This document shows positions 1 to 7,483 of a stretch of DNA of 64,000 nucleotides, piece by piece (the first letter of the stretch is position 1; the number at the start of each line of letters is the position of its first letter). Below the pieces are notes generated by a model. That model had not been told where the DNA came from. It did not search any database and saw only the letters and a program-made list of their open reading frames with translations. Both the position numbers and the translations under genes were made by a program. Origin of the DNA: Nitrospirae bacterium GWB2_47_37 (GTDB lineage: Bacteria > Nitrospirota > Thermodesulfovibrionia > Thermodesulfovibrionales > Dissulfurispiraceae); NCBI GenBank assembly GCA_001803635.1, contig MHDU01000039.1, forward strand, positions 1-64,000, written 5' to 3'.

Positions 1-28
1 AGAAAAAGATTTGGCAAGCAGCAGCGTA

Positions 29-76
29 AAAACCGGACATTTTCATTTTGGTGAAAACCGGACATTTCTATTTTGG
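29..76. repeat. Tandem 25-bp direct repeat at the window edge
   Basis: Two near-identical units begin with AAAACCGGACATTT at 29 and 54 (period 25). Tandem short repeats like this occur at the ends of some insertion sequences, including IS21-type elements, so this may be the edge of an element lying left of the window. No transposase is visible, so that origin is inference. Confidence 0.45.
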
Positions 77-99
77 CTTGACAAAGCTCAATATTTCCC

Positions 100-129
100 T
101 TGACTTTGATTTACGCCTTATTTTATCTT
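100..129 (+). promoter_or_regulatory. Weak candidate sigma-70 promoter for mtnP-apt
   Basis: TTGACT at 100-105 and TATCTT at 124-129 are separated by 18 bases and lie about 30 bases before the mtnP start. The minus-10 match is only 4 of 6. A second TTGACA at 78-83 has no good partner. Confidence 0.3.
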
Positions 130-161
130 TCGTATCGCAATTAATTTTATCAGGAGCGTTT

Positions 162-932
162 ATGGGCAATATAAAAATCGGAGTTATCGGAGGCTCGGGG
201 CTGGACGACCCCCGTCTGATGAAAGGCGCAAAAGAAAAAAAGGTAAAAACCCCGTACGGCAGTCCGTCGTCTCCCCTGACCGTCGGAAAGATAAACGGCG
301 TAGATACCGTAATCCTCGCGCGGCACGGCAAAGACCACTCTATTTACCCGACAGGCGTTAATTTCAGGGCGAATATCCATGCCCTCAAAAAAGAGGGCTG
401 CACGCATATACTCGCGACAACTGCCGTCGGCTCTCTGAGGGAAAAAATACGGCCGGGCGACCTCGTATTCGTAGATCAATTCATAGATTTCACAAAACAC
501 AGGCCGCTTACGTTCCACGATGAAAAAGTCATTCACACGCCGATGAGCGAGCCCTTCTGCAAAGACCTGCGCGCATTGCTCGTATCGTCCGCGAAAGGGC
601 TTAAACTGAGACATCATCCGAAAGGCACGGTAATTACAATAGAAGGGCCGCGATTCTCTACAAAGGCGGAATCGCATATGTTCAGGGCATGGGGCGCGGA
701 TGTGATCAACATGTCCACTGTGCCGGAGGTAATACTCGCAAGGGAGGCGGGCATCTGCTACCAGAGCATAGCGATGTCGACGGATTACGACTGCTGGAAA
801 GAAGGCGAGGAGCCGGTTACATGGGACATGATACTTGCCATAATGTCTAAGAACGCGGATAATGTTAAAAAGCTTCTCCTGCTTACAATCTCAAAGATAA
901 AAAATACGAAATGCGATTCATGCAGAGCATAG
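162..932 (+). CDS. mtnP: S-methyl-5'-thioadenosine phosphorylase
   Basis: Predicted 256-residue cytosolic purine nucleoside phosphorylase of the MTAP family. It splits methylthioadenosine with phosphate into adenine and methylthioribose-1-phosphate. Family motifs are clear: the N-terminal [10 protein letters not shown] phosphate loop, [20 protein letters not shown], then [14 protein letters not shown] and [17 protein letters not shown] near residues 180-220, and the MTAP-typical DYDCW. The reading frame is open to 48, but ATG 162 has an AGGAG ribosome site five bases upstream and matches the family N-terminus; the extension would be repeat-derived sequence. The stop touches the ribosome site of apt, which would salvage the released adenine. 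A methylthioinosine preference cannot be ruled out, but the DYDCW context favours MTA. Confidence 0.93.
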   Translation: MGNIKIGVIGGSGLDDPRLMKGAKEKKVKTPYGSPSSPLTVGKINGVDTVILARHGKDHSIYPTGVNFRANIHALKKEGCTHILATTAVGSLREKIRPGDLVFVDQFIDFTKHRPLTFHDEKVIHTPMSEPFCKDLRALLVSSAKGLKLRHHPKGTVITIEGPRFSTKAESHMFRAWGADVINMSTVPEVILAREAGICYQSIAMSTDYDCWKEGEEPVTWDMILAIMSKNADNVKKLLLLTISKIKNTKCDSCRA

Positions 933-942
933 GAGGTTGCGA

Positions 943-1476
943 ATGCCGATCAAATCGAAAATAAGGACAGTGCCGGATTACCCAAAGAAAGGCATCATGT
1001 TCAGGGATATTACCACTCTCATTAAAGACCCGGTGGGGTTCAGGCTCGTCATAGACAATCTCACGCAACGATATATAAAAGGAGACGTGGATTTCGATGT
1101 AATCGTGGGCATAGAATCGAGGGGATTCATAATCGGCGGCGCGCTTTCTTACACCCTGGGCAAAGGTTTTGTGCCTGTGAGAAAAAAGGGGAAACTGCCG
1201 GCGGAAACTATAAAGCACGAATACGAATTGGAATACGGCACCGACACCATAGAGATGCACAAAGACGCGATAACCAAAGGGACAAAAGTACTCCTGGTCG
1301 ATGACCTGCTTGCCACGGGCGGCACCGCTCTCGCGGCAGCGGCGCTCATTGAAAAGCTCGAAGGCGTCGTATCCGAAATGGCGTTCATAGTAGATCTGCC
1401 GGATGTCGGCGGACGGAAAAGGCTTATGGAGAAAGGCTACAAGATATTCGCCCTAACCGAATTCGAAGGAGACTAA
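943..1476 (+). CDS. apt: Adenine phosphoribosyltransferase
   Basis: A 177-residue type I phosphoribosyltransferase that converts adenine and PRPP to AMP. The PRPP-binding signature VLLVDDLLATGGTA is present near residues 118-131, along with the APT-typical N-terminus IRTVPDYPKKGIMFRDITT and the FVPVRKKGKLP loop. ATG 943 is chosen because AGGAGG at 931-936 ends six bases before it; an upstream TTG in frame at 937 is too close to that site. It follows mtnP with almost no gap, so the two form a salvage operon in which the adenine released by MtnP is recovered. Confidence 0.96.
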   Translation: MPIKSKIRTVPDYPKKGIMFRDITTLIKDPVGFRLVIDNLTQRYIKGDVDFDVIVGIESRGFIIGGALSYTLGKGFVPVRKKGKLPAETIKHEYELEYGTDTIEMHKDAITKGTKVLLVDDLLATGGTALAAAALIEKLEGVVSEMAFIVDLPDVGGRKRLMEKGYKIFALTEFEGD

Positions 1477-1492
1477 AATGCTATAATCACCT

Positions 1493-2413
1493 ATGAACCT
1501 GTACCTTATAGACGGCAATTCTTATTTTTATAGGGCATTCCATGCCATCAGGGGGCTTACGAATTCAAAGGGCTTCCCTACCAACGCCATCTACGGCTTT
1601 ACGAACATGATCATGAAAATAATCAGGGAGAAAAAGCCCGATGCCGTAGCAATAGCCTTCGATTCGCCTCACCCGACGGAAAGACACCGGATATATGAAG
1701 AATACAAGGCTCAGAGGCCCGAAACGCCGAACGATCTAATTTTACAGATCCCCTACATCAAGGAGATAATAAACGCTTTTAACATATCTTCCTTCGAAAT
1801 GCCGGGCTACGAAGCGGACGACATCATCGGCACCATAGCGAAAAAAGCCGCGTCTCAGGGAGTAACCGTATTCATATTGAGCGGCGATAAAGACATGATG
1901 CAAATAGTGGACGGCGGGATAAAGATTTACGATCCCATGAAAGATATAATTATCGACGAGAAATATGTTATCGAAAGATTCGGCGTTTCTCCTGAAAGGC
2001 TTCCTGAAATAATGGCTATAACGGGCGATACCGTGGACAATATTCCCGGAGTGAAGGGCATCGGAGAAAAAACGGCAAAGGAACTCCTCTCAAAGGCAGG
2101 CAGCCTCGATGAACTCATGGACCATCCGGAAAAAACAACGAGCGAACGCTTGAAAAAAATGATAGCCGACAACATAGAAAACATAAAACTGAGCAGGATA
2201 CTCGCGACCATAGATACGAATATTCCGATAGATATAAGTCTTCAAGACATGATAATCAAAGAACCGGATTGGCCGGCCCTCCTCCCCCTGTTCACCGAGT
2301 TCGAATTCAAAAGCCTTATAAAACTCGCACCTTCAAAAGGACGCGAGCCGAGAGGACAATACAGGGCTATTACCGACAGAGAGGATTTGAAAAGGCTTCT
2401 GGGAAAAACATGA
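1493..2413 (+). CDS. polA: DNA polymerase I, 5'-3' exonuclease part (frame-interrupted)
   Basis: A 306-residue reading frame that holds the complete 5'-3' exonuclease (FEN-like) domain of DNA polymerase I. It starts with YLIDGNSYFYRAFHA and contains the acidic metal-site motifs PGYEADDIIGT and LSGDKDMMQ plus the helix-hairpin-helix GVKGIGEKTAKELL. The frame stops at TGA 2411-2413, exactly where the proofreading and polymerase domains continue in the -1 frame. Intact Pol I carries all domains in one chain, so this is either a split gene, a programmed -1 frameshift at 2401-2407, or a one-base deletion error in the A run. TATAAT at 1482-1487 lies only five bases before the ATG. Confidence 0.9.
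   Translation: MNLYLIDGNSYFYRAFHAIRGLTNSKGFPTNAIYGFTNMIMKIIREKKPDAVAIAFDSPHPTERHRIYEEYKAQRPETPNDLILQIPYIKEIINAFNISSFEMPGYEADDIIGTIAKKAASQGVTVFILSGDKDMMQIVDGGIKIYDPMKDIIIDEKYVIERFGVSPERLPEIMAITGDTVDNIPGVKGIGEKTAKELLSKAGSLDELMDHPEKTTSERLKKMIADNIENIKLSRILATIDTNIPIDISLQDMIIKEPDWPALLPLFTEFEFKSLIKLAPSKGREPRGQYRAITDREDLKRLLGKT
2401..2407 (+). promoter_or_regulatory. Possible -1 ribosomal frameshift site in polA
   Basis: G_GGA_AAA fits the X_XXY_YYZ slippery pattern in the phase of the upstream frame, four codons or fewer before the TGA at 2411. A -1 slip here reads directly into the downstream polA frame. Purine-rich AGAGAGGA lies about 16 bases upstream. No strong downstream stem or pseudoknot was found by eye, and a missing A in the run would look the same. 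Confidence 0.4.
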
Positions 2414-4245
2414 GTAGACAATATTCGCTGTTTGAAGATAAGGCAAAGGACAATAAACAAGAGTCGATAGGCGAAGAGAAAACGGAAGATGCTGCGTCGA
2501 ATCCGGTTCCTATAGCCCATAGCCCATCGCCCCTTACCGAGCTTTCTTTCGACATAGAGGCAACGGGCAAGGATCCCATATCGGACACGATAATCGGCAT
2601 TGCGTTATGCAGGGAAGAAGGCAAGGCATATTATGTTCCGATAAGACATAACCACGGCGCGAATATCTCCGATGCCTTGAGCATATTGAAGGAAACACTC
2701 GAAGACAAATCCATTTCTAAGATAGGGCATAACCTGAAATACGACATCCTTATATTAAGACAGGAAGGGATTCATGTAAAAGGCAAGTTATACGATACAA
2801 TGCTCGCAGCTTATTTGCTCAATCCCAACAAGCCGGATCACAGCCTTGAAAATGTCGGACTCGAATATCTCATGCACAAAAAGAGACCCTTTACAGAGGT
2901 TCTCGGCAAACTGCATTCATTCGCCGAGGTTCCATTAGACGAGGCGACCCAATACGCTGCCGAGGATGCGGCACTGGCAATGGAACTGAAGAATATCATT
3001 TTTGAGAAACTCAAAAATGAAGGGCTCGATGATTTATATTTCAATATCGAGATGCCTTTGATCTATGTCCTTGCCGGCATGGAAGAGGAAGGCGTGAGGA
3101 TAAACAAAGAAAGGCTCGAAGAACTGTCGAAAGAACTGGAGAGGGAAATTGGAATAATCGAATCGCGGATATATGCCGGCGCAGGTGAGAGTTTCAACAT
3201 CAATTCGCCTAAACAATTGCAGAAAATACTTTTTGAAAAGCTCGGGCTTAAACCTTTAAAAAAGACAAAGACCGGCTATTCCACAGGAATGGATGTACTC
3301 GAAGAACTCTCAAAAGTCCACGAACTTCCAATGGAGATACTCAATTACCGGACCTTTTATAAATTAAAAACAACTTATGTGGACGCCCTGCCGAAGCTCA
3401 TCGATAAAAAGACCGGAAGGGTGCATACCTCCTTTAACCAGACCGTTACCGCAACGGGAAGATTGAGCAGCAGCGAGCCCAACCTGCAAAATATCCCCGT
3501 TCGCGGGGATTGGGGAACAAAGGTGCGGGAGGTCTTTACGGCGGATGAAGGATGCATGCTTATCTCGGCGGATTATTCTCAGATCGAGTTAAGGATACTC
3601 GCCCATATGAGTAATGACGAAGGTTTGATCGATGCCTTTAAAAAAGATATAGACATCCATTCGAGAACCGCGTCCGAACTCTTCGGCATTGAAAGAGAGG
3701 CGGTAACCGATGATATGCGAAGGGTTGCCAAGACCGTGAACTTCGGCGTTGTTTACGGAATAAGCCCTTTCGGATTGTCCGAGGCGCTTAATATCCCGCC
3801 CAAAGAGGCCGCCGCATTCATCGAACAATATTTCGACAAACACCCCGGCGTAAAACAGTATATGGAAAATACGATCAAGACCGCGCAGCAACAGAGTTAT
3901 GTCGCGACTATCATGGGCAGGAAAAGGCCGACACCCGAAATAAACAGCCATAACGCCAATATAAGGCAGCAGGCGGAAAGGCTCGCTATCAATACCCCTG
4001 TTCAGGGCACCGCCGCGGATTTGATAAAGATAGCGATGATAAACATATGGGACAGGCTTAAAGGAAAAAATCTCAAGACAAAAATGGTATTGCAAATCCA
4101 TGACGAACTCTTATTCGAAGCGCCTGAAGACGAAATCGAAATCGCCCGTGAATTAATAAAACATGAAATGGAAAACGCCATGACTCTCTCTGTACCGCTC
4201 AAGGTGGATATAGGGCACGGTAAAAACTGGTCGGAGGCGCATTGA
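2410..4245 (+). CDS. polA: DNA polymerase I, 3'-5' exonuclease and polymerase part
   Basis: Counted from ATG 2410, which overlaps the upstream stop as ATGA, this is 611 residues. After a 40-residue charged linker comes the proofreading domain with intact carboxylates (FDIEATGKD, HNLKYDILI, YAAEDAALAMEL). The family A polymerase follows: motif A SADYSQIELRILAH, motif B RRVAKTVNFGVVYG and motif C QIHDELLFEAP. The frame stays open back to 2269, so fusion by a -1 shift near 2405 would give a normal-length Pol I of about 915 residues. If translated separately, it would be a Klenow-like polymerase coupled to the exonuclease by the ATGA overlap. There is little ribosome site before 2410, which favours fusion or a sequencing indel. 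Confidence 0.92.
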   Translation: MSRQYSLFEDKAKDNKQESIGEEKTEDAASNPVPIAHSPSPLTELSFDIEATGKDPISDTIIGIALCREEGKAYYVPIRHNHGANISDALSILKETLEDKSISKIGHNLKYDILILRQEGIHVKGKLYDTMLAAYLLNPNKPDHSLENVGLEYLMHKKRPFTEVLGKLHSFAEVPLDEATQYAAEDAALAMELKNIIFEKLKNEGLDDLYFNIEMPLIYVLAGMEEEGVRINKERLEELSKELEREIGIIESRIYAGAGESFNINSPKQLQKILFEKLGLKPLKKTKTGYSTGMDVLEELSKVHELPMEILNYRTFYKLKTTYVDALPKLIDKKTGRVHTSFNQTVTATGRLSSSEPNLQNIPVRGDWGTKVREVFTADEGCMLISADYSQIELRILAHMSNDEGLIDAFKKDIDIHSRTASELFGIEREAVTDDMRRVAKTVNFGVVYGISPFGLSEALNIPPKEAAAFIEQYFDKHPGVKQYMENTIKTAQQQSYVATIMGRKRPTPEINSHNANIRQQAERLAINTPVQGTAADLIKIAMINIWDRLKGKNLKTKMVLQIHDELLFEAPEDEIEIARELIKHEMENAMTLSVPLKVDIGHGKNWSEAH

Positions 4246-4270
4246 TAACGTAATAATACATATAGTGAAG

Positions 4271-4291
4271 GTCCGCTTCAACGCCTTTATA
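4271..4291. repeat. Solo copy of a repeat-family-1 terminus
   Basis: GTCCGCTTCAACGCCTTTATA matches, with few changes, the inner part of the terminal inverted repeats of the 167-bp elements at 11641 and 38630. The flanking bases are shared with the solo copy near 40591. Confidence 0.55.
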
Positions 4292-4326
4292 TATCAATTA
4301 AACCTAAATTGAGCGATTTCATACGT

Positions 4327-4480
4327 CAGGCACTGCTCAAAGACTTTTAAAAGTGTTAATTCAAGTGTATCTGAGAGATTATAAATGCATCACCCAAGAA
4401 GTTACCAATGTTGTAGCTCACGGATACAAGATAAATGTTTTTACAAGTGCGTGGTTTAAAGTCTTTTCGCAGCACCTGCC
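4327..4480 (+). mobile_element. 154-bp MITE-like element, family 2, copy 1
   Basis: The ends form an imperfect inverted repeat of about 25 bp (CAGGCACTGCTCAAAGACTT at the left; its complement with a few changes ends at 4480). The core AATGTTGTAGCTCACG at 4407-4422 is identical in the inverted copy at 11838-11991, which has the same length and the same core offset. A 63-codon reading frame inside (4353-4544) has no ribosome site and is probably not a gene. The element occupies most of the polA to DUF4912 gap. Confidence 0.6.
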
Positions 4481-4573
4481 ATATATTTCCGGATTAGAAT
4501 CGCCCCGATTTTTATATACATTTAAAGGCCGTTTTGGTATATAATTAGCTAAATCGCTCATTGGGGGGCTGAC

Positions 4574-5656
4574 ATGAAGAAGCAAAAGACAACCAAAAAG
4601 GGCATTTTAAAGAAAAAGGCTGCGAAAAAAACCGGGAACAAGCCTGAAAAAAAGGAACTCATAAGGGCGCTCTCCGGCAAACCCGCAAAATCAACTAAGA
4701 AAACCCCGGCAAAAAAAGCCGCTAAAACGAAAAAAACTGTTGCTCCTAAAAAGGCGATTAAAAAGGCAGCAGCCAAAAAAATAAAACCTGCCGTTAAAAA
4801 GCCCGCGATAAAAACAAAAGCGACAAAGGCAAAGACAACGACTAAAACAAAAATCGTTAAAAAGGCCGCTGCGAAAAAGGCTGCCGTTAAAAAAATTCCA
4901 ATAAAAAAAGCCGCTAAAAAGCCTTCTCCCCAAAAGGCTGTGAAGCCGTTAAAAAGAGAAGTTAAAAAACCGCTCGAAGAACTGACCGTCGCGGAACTCA
5001 AAACTCTCGCGAGAGAACTCGGCATATCTTTAAAAAACGGTCTTAAAAAAACGGACATCATTAAAGCCCTAAGCAAGCCTAAAGCAAAGGCCGTCGAAAA
5101 ACCGACCCACAAAAAGGCAAACAAGGCTGCGCCGAAACCGGAGGCTGAAAAGGCAGTAAAAAAAGCAGTCCCTCTAAAAAAAGCAGTAAAGCCGGAAAAA
5201 CCGGCGAAAATATCTAAAGAAAAGCCTCTGCCGCCGGAAAAATATGAGGAAATGCCTTCTCTGCCCGTGGGATACGGCGAAGACAAAGCAGCCTCTATGC
5301 CTGTTACTCCCCGGCAGTTATACGTCTATTGGGAGATAACCGAGAAGACCTTATCTCAATACAAAGGAAGCCTGAACATTAAAGCAATAAACTTAAAGAC
5401 AAAGGCGTTTTTCTATACCCCGATATCCGAGAGGATCGGCGAGCAGTTTCTCTCCGTAGGCCCTGAAGGCGAATATTCCGTTGACATAGGCGTCATCGAC
5501 TATAGCGGAAAGTTCATCCCGATAGTAAGATCGAAGACTACTGAAATCCCTGTTTCGAGAGCGGCACACAAAGAGGCAAAAGAAAAGAAAGAGGCGGAAG
5601 AAACAGAACTGCCGGAAGAGTTCTTTGAAACGCCTGAATCTATAAGCTCTTATTGA
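4574..5656 (+). CDS. Lysine/alanine-rich protein with Rho-N/SAP-like and DUF4912 domains
   Basis: A 360-residue protein of unknown role. Residues 1-130 are a low-complexity histone-H1-like tail of KKAAAKK and KKTPAKK blocks, likely to bind nucleic acid. A SAP/Rho-N-like helical module follows at about 135-165 (LTVAELKTLARELGISLKNG). The last third is a DUF4912 domain around LYVYWEITEKT and GEYSVDIGVIDYSGKF. The start has a GGGGGG ribosome site seven bases upstream. It stands alone, downstream of a repeat element and convergent with the helicase gene. DUF4912 proteins often combine with Rho-N modules; their function is not established. Composition alone cannot separate DNA from RNA binding. 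Confidence 0.8.
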   Translation: MKKQKTTKKGILKKKAAKKTGNKPEKKELIRALSGKPAKSTKKTPAKKAAKTKKTVAPKKAIKKAAAKKIKPAVKKPAIKTKATKAKTTTKTKIVKKAAAKKAAVKKIPIKKAAKKPSPQKAVKPLKREVKKPLEELTVAELKTLARELGISLKNGLKKTDIIKALSKPKAKAVEKPTHKKANKAAPKPEAEKAVKKAVPLKKAVKPEKPAKISKEKPLPPEKYEEMPSLPVGYGEDKAASMPVTPRQLYVYWEITEKTLSQYKGSLNIKAINLKTKAFFYTPISERIGEQFLSVGPEGEYSVDIGVIDYSGKFIPIVRSKTTEIPVSRAAHKEAKEKKEAEETELPEEFFETPESISSY

Positions 5657-5672
5657 TTAACTCCCTTTTACC

Positions 5673-6914
5673 TCAAACCACGCGACGCGCCGTTTTTTGT
5701 CCGAAGACTTTCTTTGCCCCGTAAGACTTGCCGGCCGGTCTGGGTTGCTGCGGCGGGCGGGCAAACTCCTTATCCCTCTGCGGCGCTGAAACATCGTAGT
5801 TGAAATCTGTTACAGTGCGGCGCTCGATGGTACCGCCGAGTATCTTCTCGATGGAGCGCACCATATCGGCATCGTCATTTGTCACCAAAGTGTACGCGTC
5901 ACCGCTCCGCGCGGCGCGACCGGTCCTGCCTATGCGGTGAATATATGCGTCGGTGGTGGATGGGATATCGTAATTGATAACATGGGATATCTGGGTCACA
6001 TCGATCCCTCGCGCGGCGATGTCTGTCGCCACCAAAATCTGAAAAGTGCCGTTACGGAAACCGTTCATCGCGGCCTGTCGCCGCGCCTGCGAGAGGTTGC
6101 CCTGTAAAGAGGTTGCGCGGTAGCCGCTTTTGATCAGTTGTTCACCAACACGCTTGGCCCGATGCTTGGTACGGGTAAATATCAGTACGGACTCTGTGTC
6201 GGTATGGCGCAACAACTCGATGAGCAGGGGCGTCTTCAGGTGCTGGGCGACCGGGTAAACGGCATGGCTGACGGTAAGGGCCGGCGCGGTAACGTCAACC
6301 TGAATTGTAACCGGATTGTTCAGCACGTCCTTGGCCAGATGCCGTATCTCCTCCGGCATAGTGGCCGAAAAAAGCATAGTCTGCCGTTTCTGCGGGAGAT
6401 GTCTAAGGATTCGTCGAATGTCGGGTAAAAAGCCCATATCGAACATATGGTCTGCCTCGTCGAGAACCAACATCTCTACCTTGGAGAGATCGATAGTGCC
6501 CTCGCCGATGTGATCGAGAAGCCTGCCGGGGCAGGCCACGACAATTTCGACGCCGCGTTTCAGCTTTTCCACTTGCGGATTAAAGCCTACGCCGCCGTAC
6601 ACAGTAACGCTTCTAAGGCCTGTTCGCCCTCCCATACTGCGGATTGACTCGTGAATCTGTTCAGCCAACTCCCGGGTAGGGGCGATGACGAGCGCCCGAA
6701 CGTGTCTGCGGCCCCCGTCTTGAAGCAGTCGGTGCAGGATAGGCAGCACAAAGGCTGCGGTTTTTCCGGTGCCGGTTTGTGCCAGGCCCATAATATCACG
6801 ACCATTAAGGAGCAGCGGTATCGCCTGCTGCTGAATAGGTGTCGGCGTAATATAGCCTGCGGCTTTAACCCCTGCCTCGACAAGGGGGTGAAAATCAAAT
6901 GTCTTAAATTCCAT
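5673..6914 (-). CDS. rhlE: DEAD-box RNA helicase, RhlE-like
   Basis: A 413-residue ATP-dependent RNA helicase with all superfamily 2 motifs: the Q motif with TPTPIQQQAIP, motif I AQTGTGKTA, Ia PTRELAEQI, II LDEADHMFDMGF, III SAT, V ATDIAARGID and VI HRIGRTGRAA. The C-terminal tail is short and basic, rich in Pro, Gln and Arg, as in RhlE proteins. It lies downstream of a cold-shock gene on the same strand, separated by an intrinsic terminator. This pairing fits RNA remodelling at low temperature. GAGGAG lies about 12 bases before the ATG. Codon use looks somewhat more GC-rich than that of its neighbours, which could reflect transfer. Confidence 0.93.
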   Translation of the reverse strand: MEFKTFDFHPLVEAGVKAAGYITPTPIQQQAIPLLLNGRDIMGLAQTGTGKTAAFVLPILHRLLQDGGRRHVRALVIAPTRELAEQIHESIRSMGGRTGLRSVTVYGGVGFNPQVEKLKRGVEIVVACPGRLLDHIGEGTIDLSKVEMLVLDEADHMFDMGFLPDIRRILRHLPQKRQTMLFSATMPEEIRHLAKDVLNNPVTIQVDVTAPALTVSHAVYPVAQHLKTPLLIELLRHTDTESVLIFTRTKHRAKRVGEQLIKSGYRATSLQGNLSQARRQAAMNGFRNGTFQILVATDIAARGIDVTQISHVINYDIPSTTDAYIHRIGRTGRAARSGDAYTLVTNDDADMVRSIEKILGGTIERRTVTDFNYDVSAPQRDKEFARPPQQPRPAGKSYGAKKVFGQKTARRVV

Positions 6915-6932
6915 ATTTTTTTTAAACTCCTC

Positions 6933-6963
6933 AAAAAAAAGCCCCCGCTATTCGCAAGGGGCT
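6933..6963 (-). terminator. Intrinsic terminator after the cold-shock gene
   Basis: On the minus strand AGCCCC and GGGGCT pair around a short loop (6940-6963), followed by a run of eight T (6933-6940). It separates csp from the downstream helicase gene. Confidence 0.8.
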
Positions 6964-6986
6964 ATCTTTAGTTAATTGTCGGCAAA

Positions 6987-7184
6987 CTAAATTTTCGTAA
7001 CGTTGATTGCCTTGGGACCCTTAGGGCCTTTTTCGGTATCAAAGCTGACCCTGTCACCCTCGGCAAGAGATTTGAATCCGTTGCCTTGGATGGATGTGTG
7101 GTGGACAAATACATCACTGCCGTCTTCGCTTGTGATAAAGCCAAAACCCTTTGAATCGTTGAACCACTTTACTGTTCCTTCCAT
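6987..7184 (-). CDS. Cold-shock protein (CspA family)
   Basis: A 65-residue single cold-shock domain that binds single-stranded RNA and DNA. RNP1 (KGFGFI) and RNP2 (VFVHH) are intact, and the protein begins [14 protein letters not shown]. An AAGGAGG ribosome site precedes the ATG. The 5' region carries nested inverted repeats, including one that looks like an intrinsic terminator, so expression may be controlled by RNA structure as in other csp mRNAs. The RhlE-like helicase follows on the same strand. Confidence 0.96.
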   Translation of the reverse strand: MEGTVKWFNDSKGFGFITSEDGSDVFVHHTSIQGNGFKSLAEGDRVSFDTEKGPKGPKAINVTKI

Positions 7185-7216
7185 CAGTTGTGTACCTCCT
7201 TATGTATAAATTGAAC

Positions 7217-7294
7217 TTTCAGAAGGACACAAATGAAAAAAAGCCACAAAGCTAAAAGTCTTTGTGGCCTCTTGTGGACAAAAAACTTCTGAAA
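7217..7294 (-). promoter_or_regulatory. Nested hairpins in the csp 5' leader
   Basis: An outer pair TTTCAGAAG (7286-7294 on the minus strand) and CTTCTGAAA (7217-7225) encloses a perfect 9-bp stem GCCACAAAG/CTTTGTGGC (7243-7268), followed on the minus strand by seven T. The inner stem is a textbook terminator lying inside the likely leader. Outer and inner pairing could be alternatives that control read-through. The remaining DNA up to 7399 shows no gene. Confidence 0.55.
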
Positions 7295-7399
7295 CTCTGT
7301 ATGTAGAATACCATGTCCGAGGATAATTAGCAACTAAATAAAATAGGGTATCGAATTATACGATTACCGCAATTCTGCCGCGTAGTAGTTTTGCGTTGT

Positions 7400-7429
7400 T
7401 TGACCTCAAATCTAAAAATCCTTTATTAT
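7400..7429 (+). promoter_or_regulatory. Candidate sigma-70 promoter of the cyclase gene
   Basis: TTGACC at 7400-7405 and TATTAT at 7424-7429 have an 18-base spacer and lie about 55 bases before the ATG at 7484. Confidence 0.5.
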
Positions 7430-7483
7430 CGATTATGCGCGAACGGCGGAACCGGCAGACAACCCGTATAGCGCGGATTCTTT

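Noticed and set aside
48-161. Upstream extension of mtnP
   Set aside because: It lies in the tandem repeat and promoter region; ATG 162 has a ribosome site and matches the family N-terminus.
4353-4544. 63-codon frame after polA
   Set aside because: It lies mostly within a MITE-like element, has no ribosome site and has no recognisable sequence.
4574-5286. Antisense hydrophobic frame on the minus strand
   Set aside because: It is the complement of the lysine-rich codons (AAA to TTT) and not a gene.
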